Source: Cloeon dipterum
Taxonomy: Eukaryota; Arthropoda; Insecta; Ephemeroptera; Baetidae
Assembly (NCBI RefSeq): GCF_949628265.1
Contig: NC_088787.1
Coordinates: forward strand, 27,828,501-27,892,500
Reading direction: 5' to 3'
Length of the DNA stretch: 64,000 nucleotides
Below the pieces are notes generated by a model. The model was not told the DNA's origin and did not search any database. It worked only from the letters and a program-made list of their open reading frames with translations. Every line of letters begins with the position of its first letter. The stretch's first letter is position 1. Below, piece by piece: positions 27,840-39,845 of this stretch. The translations under genes were made by a program, and so were the position numbers.

Positions 27840-28250
27840 TTATGGTTGCGGGGGCGCGTGTGCCACCCTCCCCGCGTGCCATGACTCACCCCATGCGGCA
27901 CATTCGGACGGGCCCAGTACGTGGAAAAACCCGGTGACATGGACGGCCCCAGCGCGGGGGCGGCTTACCTGGAGTCAGGGCGACCCTGGGGCCGGTCGGC
28001 GGGGCTGCTCGAGGCTGCTGAGTGGCACTGCGGCTCGGCGAGCGGAGCGGGGCCGCGACGGGCAACGAGCGAGCGCGAGTGTGGTTCGGCGGGCCGCCAC
28101 TTGGGGTGTGTGTCGTGCAGCCAGCCGCTGCTGCTGCTACCCCCGTAGCCACCGAGTGACTATCATCCCCCTTGTACCATTGATTGGTGCAGAGTTGCGC
28201 CTGCTTGCTGTGCTAGCGCCATAATAAAAGTTGCCGCCGCAGCCACCTGC
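27840..28250 (-). promoter_or_regulatory. CpG-rich block, candidate promoter / untranslated first exon
   Basis: This block is the most GC- and CpG-rich part of the left half of the window. On the minus strand it carries two strong 5' splice sites: CAG|GTAAGC with the exon ending at 27969, and GGTGAGT with the exon ending near 27890. No ATG-initiated frame of note precedes them, so they suit an untranslated first exon. Open frames exist on both strands but look like products of GC-richness. If real, the gene would run leftwards across the gene-poor 28 kb. No downstream exon is identified, so this is inference from composition and splice signals only. Confidence 0.35.
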
Positions 28251-29897
28251 GCAGCGGGCCAACCACGCTCACCATTCAAAATTGTACAGTCGCTTCAGTT
28301 TGCTTGGAGGTCTAATCAAAATGCTGCTGATTGAAAAATTGTAAGCGTTCGACTCTTTTGTTAAAAAGTTCAACCATGACTGTGACTAAATATTACGAAA
28401 TATCTGTTGGTCAGCAAATAATTTACTCGGCTGATTGTAAAATTGATTTATTTTAATATCTCACTGTCAGTAAACTTGGCATACTCGGAAGAACGTTTTC
28501 ACATAGGAAAGTCGAATGTAATTGTGAATTTTTTCTTACAAGAATTTTTAGTAACAATGCTTCACAAACGGAATTTTGCAGATGTTCATTGCAAAAAATA
28601 CATTTTCCCAATGAAAAGCGAAAAACGAGCTAAATAGCGCTATTTTCAATAAACGTCTCCTTTGAAGCCATAAAAGTTAACAAAACCTGCTTAAAAGCTT
28701 ATTTCGCTCTTCAACCTCAACCTTCAAGTGAGTTGAAGAGTGTTTGGTTATAAACATGCATGCAATCGAATTATTCCCGCAACTAAAATAGGACCATCGG
28801 CTGCAGGCTCCAAGTCGCGGTCAAACTTTGCAGTCTGTAGGCCGCGGTTTGAGATGGCTCCGCTTAGACCCTGCCCCGGATCGATCAAAATGAGGAGAAA
28901 CACGCGCTCTTACTACACACATACATACATACATTCGGATAGACTACTTCTTGCGCCGACTGACTGGCACGGAGGACGTGAGCTCGCTGCCGAATTGTGC
29001 GCTGATCAAAGAATTTTAATCGTATTAGCAACGTCTTCGACGCGCCGAGTTTTCACGTGCTTAAAGCGGAATAATGAGCGGCCAGCCGCGCTTTTGCAAG
29101 GTTAAAAACGTGCGTTTTGTATAATTGCACGATTTTTAATTGGATTGTGCTATATATGCGTCGCCAGTTTTGGACGGCGGTGTACGTCTCCAGTTCGTGG
29201 AGACTGGTGTCGTTTTCGCGCACGAATTCTGCGCGTAACAACGGCCAGTGTCTCCCGCAAATCGATTCAGGCCACGGCCTGATTGGAATCCAATAACATA
29301 CATTCGAATTAGTACAAATTCACCACTCTCATAAGTTTGTGTTCTAATGAGATGGTGACGACTCTCTCGCTCATGCATGGCTGACCTAATTTTCGCCTCG
29401 TGTAATTAGCGTTTTTGGCTTCGGTTCAAACTGCCAACGGCTCTGTTGATTACCAGCGCCGTTTTCAAAAGTTACAGACCGCCAAACGGCAAAACGGAAT
29501 AAAAGGCAATCGATTCTGTGACTTTTTAACCAAGCAGCTGGAGTCGTGCTTGCAAGTTGCTTCGTAATATTATATAAAATGCGTTTTTATGGAGAATATT
29601 AACACACTTCGATAATATAAAACAAGTCGTTGAGAAGTAAGCATCGCGTTTTATTGGACGATACTGCGGTTGTCGAGCGAAATTTAAAAAGTTTTGCTTC
29701 TTGTCGAATAACGGAAAAATTTGCATAATAAATTTTTTCTCGCCATTTTTAAATGGATTATTAAGTCAATAACCTCACAAGATGCACACAAGAGCCTCTT
29801 GCCATTATGGGGTCGTGGAGCCGTGACAGAAATGCGTCTTTGCGGTAGTAATCGTCATTTATTATTTTAAGTCTCGTGGTTGAAGTATCAGTATAGT

Positions 29898-29924
29898 TAA
29901 GACCCGTAAGTAGTGCGGGTCTTA
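29898..29924. repeat. Perfect 9-bp inverted repeat with 9-nt loop
   Basis: The arms TAAGACCCG and CGGGTCTTA are perfectly complementary and separated by nine bases. The repeat is isolated in non-coding DNA; function is unknown. Confidence 0.8.
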
Positions 29925-31739
29925 TTAATTCGAGATCAAAGTTTCTAGAATATTCTCGCACGAAATCTGATCCTAGCCGGAGAGAGAACACTTGTTTCGA
30001 CTGCTGTCGTGCGAGGTTGTAAATGCAGTGGGGGTGAAGGTGCAGTAAGGGTGCACTGCTTATCGCACACCTTTTACACTGCCACCTGGCGATACAGGTT
30101 AAAATGCAAACTAGTTACTAGGACAGCAGTGGCGGAAAGGCGCCACGCCATCACATAATTTTCTCGAGGAGAGTCTTGTCTAGAAAAAAAAATAAATTTC
30201 TACTGTTGGTATCGTTAAAAACAGAACAAACTTCGTCGAGTGTAATTTGCTAGTTATCTTCCATTTAAAGTACACTTTAAGCTGCGATTCGAAGGATGCC
30301 AAAAATTCACAACCTTTCAACCAACTACATCCTCATATTTAAATAAATCGTGGCTGTGAAGGCCCGCTTCGCCGACGGTGAAATAGCGTCTGGCATGAAC
30401 TTTTGACATGTCTGATAGACCACCTGAATAAACGGCAAGCAGCTCCTTAGGCAGCAAAAAATGAACTTTGCCCCAATAGCGAAGGAGCACAAGTTGCGAT
30501 ATTCGCTCTCGCTCGGCGAGGAGAGCAACCCCGCTGAGAAAAAGAGCTCGCTAACGGATTGGAGCACAACACGTTTGATTCCGGCTACTAAAAGTGTCAA
30601 TGGGCCAACTTGCATTCAACTCACAACAACGCGAAGGGTGAAACCAACGGCGGCAAAGTACGCACTCTGCGGATTACAGCAGTCGCGGCGAGTGGCAAAA
30701 AAGCCTGTTGGGATGTCTGGCTGTCTCATTATTCCTGCACCGTCGACATGTTCCATTTCCTCTACGCCTGAGCGGTGGAATCATCTCCGCGAGGTCCCTT
30801 TAAATTCATTCGCCGCGTGCCGACCGGGGAAATACACTTGCACATAAATATAATGGGGACAGATCTTGTCATTTTTTACATTACGATGCCTGCCACCGGC
30901 TTTATTTCCACGAGGGTCGCCACGGGATCGCGGAACCACTCGCTCATTCAGGAATTGTGCATGTATGCGAGTGGCACCCTTAAATCTAGATCGTTTCATT
31001 GCCGCCCCGTTTTTATGCAAACACACGCGCCCATCTCTCCATTTGTGCGAAATCGGATTTTTTGTGCGCGACAACGACTCTCTCACTCCCTTCCTCCCTC
31101 ACCCTCTCTTGACCTCCACGTGCGTTATCGATAAGAAAAGTAGAATGGAAAATTGGATCGCTGCGAGTTCTGCGCACCAAGATTGAACTGCCACCTATTG
31201 GTACAAAGTGCCACCGTCAAAGAGGTGGCCTATGGCCTCTCCTGAGACGGCCAAATCGAGTTAGAGAAGAGGACGCGTTTCATCATGCTAGACAAACTCT
31301 ACAGACGCAAACTCGGATCGACTTAGTTTTGCTTCACGGATTAAAACAGTAAATTTCCCTCTCTCGTCAACCCTTTTCTCAGCTTTCAAAACTTTCAATT
31401 TAAGGTCTATTTCAGCCCCAAACACTTAAAGCTCCTCCTCTGAAGTAATAAAAAGAAGAGATTCAAGTAAAATATTGCTCGAAGCATGAATAACGAAATA
31501 TGTGGGAGCAGGATAGTCTTCCCCTGACTGGAAATTTAATTCTAGTCAGTGGCGTGTCAAAAGATGCTAATGTACAATTGCAGCTCCGCAGCCGTGCCTG
31601 GTAGATGGAATTACATCTGCATTACGCTGCCATACCTCATAAATTCGAGTTTAAAAGGGCCTTTTGCACAGTCAAGTACAAACTAATCCCGGTTTGCTGT
31701 GACACATAAATTGCTGGTGCACGAGTTCCACGTCCTCAT

Positions 31740-32177
31740 TCAAGTCCAAGGACGCGTGTAACGAGCTGCTGCGCTCATCCACCTATTTTTGCGCAACTTT
31801 CCCCACCGGCTAATTAGACGGACTAGCGTTTCCACATACTTTTGGATCCCTATTAGCAATCGCCGACGCAGCAAATCCGATTCGTGATCAATTATCGACG
31901 GCGATAATTGGACGAGGGCGTTTGCACTGGGCCAATGGAGCGTGTCACAACGCTGCTGTGTGTCATCCAGCTGTGTGATTGCCACTTCCTGAAGCAGTCC
32001 CGCGTTAATTTTCAATTCATCATCTGGGGTTGCGACCACTGCGCTGACAGGCAGCACGGCCCCTGTCTGCTTGACAAATTGTTGATAAAAAATTATGCCA
32101 TATGCCTGCTCGTCTGCCATGATTGAAGTCCCGTCGGTCGTTACCAACCTGCGTACGTGCTCCCATTTCAATTTCAT
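31740..32177 (-). CDS. Doubtful 145-codon open frame
   Basis: A minus-strand open frame starting MKLKWEHVRRLVTTDG, with moderately protein-like composition (few Cys, mixed acidic and hydrophobic residues) and a slightly higher GC content than its surroundings. I do not recognise a domain. There are no flanking exons I can join to it and no clear poly(A) signal, so it could be a stray exon, a relic or a chance frame. Confidence 0.15.
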   Translation of the reverse strand: MKLKWEHVRRLVTTDGTSIMADEQAYGIIFYQQFVKQTGAVLPVSAVVATPDDELKINAGLLQEVAITQLDDTQQRCDTLHWPSANALVQLSPSIIDHESDLLRRRLLIGIQKYVETLVRLISRWGKLRKNRWMSAAARYTRPWT

Positions 32178-35100
32178 GGCGGATTTTGCACTTTCGTGAT
32201 CGATAGTTTGAGAGCCTTTTCAGTCCAAATGAAATAAAAAAAACTTGGTTTCCAATCAGTCATTTCTTTTTTTAGTCCTCTCCCCTCAGTGCAACTCACA
32301 AGTTTTCTAACAAAATTAAATAGACAAAATGTTTCCTTAAAAAATAGTAACAGTACTAAAAACTTGAAATTAATAGCGAAAGTTTTTTAACAAATGTAAG
32401 TTTTTATTCTTGTTGGGCTACTAAGGAATTTGCAATGTCGGTCTAAGACCAAAATCTCCATTTCAATTCATTTTCATCGACACAGATAAGTTATTGATTT
32501 AGGAATAAAAAGAGTAACTCCTTGAATAAGCAACACAATGTGCTCAATAATCCATACATGCGCATTACAAGGGTAACTGACAACTATTTGCATTATAGAA
32601 TATTTTCTGCCATTGACAGCTGCGATCACAAAGCTCGCCAAACTTCAAAGTAAGCGTTGTTTATATCACAACAGGGTCAGCCAAGGCATGCGAAATGAAA
32701 TCAATGCGGCGTCAAGGGCTCCATCAATATTAAATCACGCTGGTGACACAATTTGCTACGGACAATTTTCCCAGCAAAAAATTTAATCTGCGCTCTCTTC
32801 AATTTTTAATTACGTCCAAACGTCACGCTCCAAATCCGAGAACAAACTGCGGCGAGCGCAATTTTGGAGCAGAGTTGGGAGTTAACCCTGATGGAAACAT
32901 ACAGGCGTCACATCGCAGCATAATGAGCAGGCACGCTAATTAATTTGGCTCAAATTAAAAGCGCGCCGGTGAAATTATAATTTATTCTGGGCATCATTCG
33001 CGCACACACACCGGCGGGCGATACACATTCGAATTAAATCTGCGCTGCGCGCCGTCTTTAATTAGTAAAGAGCCTGATTTGCGAGCAGATGGATGCATGG
33101 CTTTGAGAGCGGCCGTCGTAAAATTAGCTTTTATGGCCTGCCTGCATGGATAAAAACATCCCGGGTGCGGATTTATGTGTACAGTGCATTTAATAGTTTC
33201 ATATAGCTGGTTTGTCGCCCGTGCTCTTGCATTGTTTCGCTCCAGATTAGTATAGGACGAGGGATGCTTTATGAGCGATATTTTATTTAAGTGGACCCAT
33301 TTTGCCACGTTTTTCCTTGCGGATGTTTTTTCAAATGCAAAAATTACAATAGTCTATAGATACGTAAATAATAAAAACTGACAGTGAGAGAATAAATAAA
33401 CAAGGGCTGATGTTCATCAATTATTAGATGGGTTTGTGTTACTGATATATTTTATATTTTTTTTCATTTTTTTGCTGTTGAATATTAAAATGGTAAAATT
33501 AAATTAATTTCTAAAAAAGGCAAAAAAATATTTGTACAGATGGTTTATTCATTTCAATTTTAGGAGGGTTGCTTGATATATCAGGATCCAGCAGTATTTT
33601 TCCGCCTCAATTGAAATATGCGAATCCATGTAGAAATTGCTCCGCCAGGCGGTTTGGTTCAAGTCAAAAGAAATATTGGGCGAGATGAAACATTCAGCTG
33701 CTGCGTGCGGAGAGAACACGAAATACATTATACTGGATCGACGGCGAGGCTTTTCTGCTGCAGCTGGGGCTCATTATGCACACACGAACGGAGAATCGAG
33801 TACAGGACTCCACTTCCTTCCATAGTATTGATAAATGGATTATGAAAAGTCGAGCGGGTTGCCTATGCGCCCAGGCACTCTCGCTTGATGATATTTACCG
33901 ACCATTAGAGTGAGAATTAGATTATTGGAGGAATAAGTTGGAAAAGCGCTCCCTTTGTCAGCGACTGCAAATGATTTCAATTTCCGATTAGGCAGCCGTA
34001 AACTTTTGACGCAGTGCAACTTTCCGCTTATCTCGCACCGCCTTAATTTCTCAGCGAATACAAACACACTCACGGCCGCTGATTACGCGTACACCAAGTG
34101 AGTTGGAATCTTTGTTTGAATAATTCCCAATCGCAATTCGACTGCCGCAGTTGCTGCTGAGCGCGCGTTTTATCAAGCTCCTGCTATACTCTCGGCGGAG
34201 AATAATAATGCGAAGCTTTTCCACCTGATGCTTTCAAAAGATGAAAAGATTTCAGGACGAAAAGGCAGGTCTTCTCTGTTTTTCAAGATACGCCTCTCCC
34301 ATTTACACACTTTTAGCGCACGAGCTTTTTTGTGAAATTGATTCAAAGCAAGATTTTGTTCTTTTGCAGGGAAGAGAAACTCTTAACTTCATTGCGAGAG
34401 CAAAACTTTCATTAAAAAGCATTTCTTGAGACTTGCGCTAGTTTTTTTTTCCAATGTATAGTTTTTAAATGAATAGAACATATTTAATAAAACGCATTGT
34501 TGATGCAGAACATAAGTTTGTATTGCTACATTACTTTTCCACGAAGTTAACGTTTACGACGTCACAGTTGAAACTTTTTATATCCCAGGTTTTCATACAA
34601 GCAGATATATTTCGTTTTTTAAGTTGAGAAATAAGGTCGGAATAAATTTCCTAGAATATCTAGAAGACTTACAAAATATAAATCAAATTTTGCACCTATG
34701 AAATGAATACCTGATATGCGCAGCAGCCGTTAAAAGCATGCATATATTCTAAAGCTCTTAGTTTTCTGTTACGTACATTGAACACAAAGCAATATCTGAG
34801 AGCTAAGAGTTATGCAACCTGCGCAACATCTGAGCAAATGGAAAATTAAATCAAATATGCGGAAAACAGTAAATCATGTCTGCAAGCTTTTAAAAAAAAA
34901 TATTGCTGACTCGCGAAAAATATTGAATTTTATTTCGGTATTTAAGTATAATTATATTCTTGGATAAATTTAAACACAGTTTTCATTTTTTTCATTTTAT
35001 TTCATTCTTGGGAATTTAAAAATTCAATTTTCTTTTAAGAAACTTCGAATTTATAGAAACAGTAGATCAACCACACTCTCCGTGGCATATCCAGGTCGCT

Positions 35101-38100
35101 ATCCTTAAACGGAATTCCACAAAAATCGCGATGCAAATCAAGGTAGCGCGCTGAGGAGCAAATACGTGCGCGAGGAAGCTATTGTGGCTGCTCGCAGCAG
35201 CAGCGGCGGCGGCGAATTCCCCGAATGGCACGCAAAATCTGCGTTTGCAGGTGGCGGTGCGCACTTTTGGGAATTGGAGCCGCATCTGCGTTTCGTGCAG
35301 TAGTTGTGTTTTTACCTCGGCGGGCGGCACTGGAGAGCAGGGAGGGCGAAGGGTTGCTCTTCAAGTCAACAAGTCTGGTCGGCGAGCGACTCTACTTTTT
35401 GGTCACGGATGGCACGCACCGGGCCAAGATAGCGCTCGCGGGTGGCGATGATGAACGGCCCTCTTTGCAGCATGAAATGTATTATTCGCCGCTGTAAATC
35501 ATGCTGCCAGGTGACACGCAGAAGGTAAGCGCAAAAAGACCACGAGGCGCTGCAACTTTCGCCTCGGAAGCAACTTCTTACCCAGCTCGGACCCTTTTGT
35601 TATTCACCGCGAGTGGAAGTGCAATGAATAAATAACGTTTTGCAAAGTGAGTGAGCTCTCTCGCGCAACTTTGCGGATACATCTCGCTGGAAAAAATGAC
35701 GGCTGTTTGTTTTGAGCGCCGTTGAAACTTTTCTTCGGTATAGGCGCGCAAGAAACATGGCGAGTGTATTATTTTTTCCCGCGGCTCTGATAAATTGTTG
35801 CGCGCATTCTGTGCGGAAAGTTTGTGTTTTCGCCGCCGTAAATGAATATTTAGCGAAACTTTTATCGCTCGCCGTCGCGAGTGAATTTATTGCACTGACC
35901 CCTTGGTAAAAAATGAAAATTGCCTGCAGCTACTTCTATTTTGTCTGAAAGTCCTCCTCTTCGCGTATTCCATTTTTCATGTTTATTTATTAATAGCACG
36001 CAGAGGCATTATCTTGCCATTTTAGCGAATACTCTAATTTCAAGTGTGCGCTATTTAGCGCCTGGGTTAAGTGATTTTCTTCAAAGGAGGTAAAATTATC
36101 AGTCATTGCTAAAGAAACAATAAATAAATTATGGAATTAATTGAGGATTCCATGAGTGAGAGCCAGTTTTTCATAACATCTCTCTAACTTTTAGTTTCGA
36201 GGAAGCGCTCCCTGGAAGATACCCCGCATAGAAATTGCAAAAATTTGTTCGAGGAGAGGAGATAAATGGTCAAGAATATTCCTACCTATGCGGCAACCAT
36301 GAGAACAGTTTTTGTCATAAATAGTATGTAACGTTATCCAGTCTGTCCCTTCTGCACCGACCTTGGGGTCGTTGGAAGTAATTTACTACAACTAGAGTAC
36401 AGCCTTTACAATTCAAGCGCTGCGTTGGAGCTAAAAAGTCGTTGAAGAACTGTAAACGCGGCCTGAGCTCAAAAGCACAGAGCATTGCGAAATAGTTTTG
36501 AAACAAGTGCGCTCTCTTCCTCTATGTAGCCTGCGCGAAAGCTCCCTGCGGGATCAGCTTAACCATTTTTCCCCAACAATGCACGGCCGGCATAAGGCGC
36601 CCCGAATGCATTATCTTGTCACCTGCAGCACTGCGAGATAATTTGTAGTCGACGCACTGCTCCTCACCGAGGAAAACAATCCCTGCACAATCATTTTCCT
36701 GTTTTCCAGCAGCCTTACATTGTTTACAAAAACTAGACCTGTTTACGTATGTGCGCACACGCCAGTCAATAAATTAATGTATGCTCATGACATGCGTCCG
36801 AAAAGCGGTTCTATCAAGTATGCATCGTCAAACCATAACCAATCACTGTGTCCGCATAATCGCATCTACAAGGTGACCTGATTTTTTACGTTTGTAATAA
36901 CTGTTTCTTTCAGAAGATTCCAGGGGCTGGTTTATTTGGTTTCATCATTACAGAGTTATCTTTATGACATTTTCAGGATTAAACCGATGAAAAACACGCA
37001 CATTATTTTTGGTTATTTAACTGTTCTTACTTGCCAAATAAAAGCATACAATTTTGGAGAATGGATGAACAATATAGGGAAAAGGAATTTACGGCGGAAA
37101 TAAAAAGAGATAAATATATTCTTAAAGCAAGACAAAGCTACTTTATTATATAGCTTCGGATCGCAGCATTTACGCATGAGGCAACCATAGCTGTCTATCA
37201 GTTACGCAGGCGAGCCACTTTTGACGCGTTATGTTTTCGCAGGCCGACAGATCGACAGATAATGTGCGGCCGCCAGTGAAATGCATTCTGATGCAAATTT
37301 CCCAGATGAATCGAGCGAACGGCGTCAAACAGGCTGATGGCGCGAGCCAACCCTTGACTGTACGCTATGGCGGTGGCGGCCGATTTATTGTTTCGCCCGC
37401 TGGCTGCCTCTCGAGGGGTTGCTTTTGGCCTTTTTATTTCAACAAGAGCAGGCGGATGTTGTTGCGTGGAAAGCGTTTCTCGCTAAATGGCAGAGGTCGC
37501 GGCTAAAGATTTTTCTTTGCCACAAAAACAGCTTGCACAAACGTCCCAATGAGAGTGACTTGTGCACAAGAGAAATGTGCTTGTGGAAACTGTTTTACCG
37601 AATTGACAGAGAATTTCGCTTTTGGTTTGGTTGAGAACTGCTGGCCTATTGGCTTTTCCGCCACGCAATGCTTTTAAGGCTTTAATGCATTCAGACGCAA
37701 AGCAACCTCTTAGTTAACCAGAAGTTGTTTGACATGTACAAAATAATGTTTTAAGGTTATTTTCACAAATGTTTAGGTCTTCTTTTTATAAATGCAGTTT
37801 CTTCCCTGTTGGAAACAAAGGAACTCAATATTTTAAACCACAATGAAGCCCGTTACCGACTATCAGGCACTGTAGATCTTGATAATGTCAAAACATGTCA
37901 TTCATTTGGCAACCACAAGGATTAAACAGGTTAATCTTGACGTGTTGTCTCTTCATCGCAACTGCGATTTTGCATTATGAATACTATGATGTACAATATT
38001 ATCGTTTCTGTCTCAATTCGATCTTTTTAAGTAGAAAGAAAGTGCAAGTAAGAAAATATTCGCCTCGTACTGAAATTAGACGTATAAAAGAAAATTACAG

Positions 38101-38265
38101 TCCATTGCGCAAGGAAATTGAATCGGCGAATGACAAAACGAGTGTCAAACGTGGTTTAAAAAGCAACGCGGCTCGCATCATTTTGATCCGGCGGCTGCGA
38201 CGCAGGCAACATTTCAATTATGCAAATCTATAAACTCAATTTGACGTCACGGGCCGGGGCAGCGT

Positions 38266-38284
38266 CACACACACACACACACAC
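38266..38284. repeat. (CA)n microsatellite
   Basis: A CA dinucleotide run of about 19 bp just left of a GC-rich patch. It is a simple repeat with no gene association visible. Confidence 0.85.
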
Positions 38285-39845
38285 CCTGCTGCGAGAACGG
38301 GTGGTGGTGAGCTTCTTTGCTCTCCGTTCTCGCTCACTGGCGATGAACAATTTTCTGGAGTGTGCTTCTGGCCACCGACAAGGACTTAGGGCGGCGAGCG
38401 GAGGAGGAATCGGGGGAGGAAGATGCAATGCCACCCACCCACTCGGCGGTGGCTGAAAAGGGGCCTCTGCTCTCCTTTAGAATGTGTCACGATTATAAAT
38501 GCCGGCGGAGAGCACCTTGGCCGTGTGTCTCAAGCCAATGCTCACTTGGCCCATTTCCTCTTCTTTTCCGTGCCCTGCCGGCCGCCCCCCAAACACCCGC
38601 CCCGCGCACGCGCCCCCGTGCATGCAAACTTTTTAATCACGGAAAGGACTTTTAAAAAGGAGTAATGCGATTGGCAATCTCGGTTGACAGATTTAAAATT
38701 GAAAAAAATACACTGCCCGAATTTTCTTGCCGGTCTGACGCGTCTGCTCCGTGCGCCTTGAGCTGCTGCTGCGCCTTATCAGACATTTGTGTGCTCACCT
38801 CAGCGTCTGCCTGCAAGCTGCCTCCGTAGTTGTTAAACGAAATTAGCTTCTGCTCTCCGGTCCAGGGCCGGTCCTCATCACAAATTCTGGCGCAAAGAGC
38901 GCCGCTCGAAACCTCCATTGTTGCTCTAGCGAAACGTGCAGTTGGCAAACTTTTTTCAACCCTTATCACCCCAACGTAATACGCAAGGTGAAAATTAAAA
39001 TAGCAAAACTTTAATTTGACAGTTCTCCTTTAATTTGACGTATGCACAGTACAATACAACAGGAAGTACGTATTTTTATTAATTTAGCAAGTTTTTGCAA
39101 AAAAATCACGATTTCAAGGAAACCAAAGAAAATTATTGATCAACAAGAATATCAAGCTGCAACACTCAATTTTGACAGTTTGCATATTTGTATGTCTAAC
39201 GAGACTCAAAAAATGTGGATGAAATTTCTCTACCCTTTGCAAAAACATGTTGACATTGATCTGACAGAGCGCCGACGGAATTTGCACATCTGCGATAGTG
39301 CCAGTGCACGACCCTAACTTTGTCGAGTTTCGGCCCCGAACGCGCACTCAGAGCGGAAAAACCGGTGTCTCGTGGAGAATAACTCGCGATTACACGAAAA
39401 CATGCATAACATAATGATTTCCCAGCCACTTACCCTGAATTTCAGCGATTTAGCACCCTGCTGGAAAACCTGCAGTCACCCAGTCTTTTTATAGCAGAAA
39501 CGCCTCTTTTTCTGGTCCATCTTTTCGTCACCAGGTGGCAGTATGGAAAGCATCGATTGATCAGACCGTGACGCCTTCGCCGGATGAAGCGCACAAACTG
39601 TAGGCTGCGCCGCTGCGGTTTTTCTAACAAATAACAACCGGCTTTTTTACAAAGTTAACCGGTTATGTATCTCATTTGCGTCTAGGCTGTAAAATATTAC
39701 CGGTTACTCTTTACGGTTCTTTTCCGAGTCGGACCGGCGCAAGCAATCGCTTCTGTCGGTACTGGTGTGTGTTGTTTTCGCCGAAAAAACAACATTTTTG
39801 CCTGGAAATTTGGTTCCGGAGTTTAAAAGCGTGTGTAATCGGAGT

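Larger units (their letters stand above)
28260..39700. other. Gene-poor non-coding region
   Basis: No coding exon is convincing. It contains a perfect 9-bp inverted repeat at 29898-29924, one doubtful minus-strand open frame at 31740-32177, a (CA)n run at 38266-38284 and a GC-rich patch at about 38380-38640 whose open frames overlap on both strands. Microsatellite-like ATAC units occur near 28918. The right end presumably includes the promoter of the export-adaptor gene that begins at 39846. Confidence 0.5.

Noticed and set aside
27886..28224. Open frames on both strands of the CpG-rich block
   Set aside because: Stop codons are rare in GC-rich DNA; the frames are Ala/Gly/Pro/Arg-rich on both strands and the minus one lacks an ATG.
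38220..38665. Overlapping open frames in the GC-rich patch near 38.4-38.6 kb
   Set aside because: Frames occur on both strands with low-complexity composition and no splice support.
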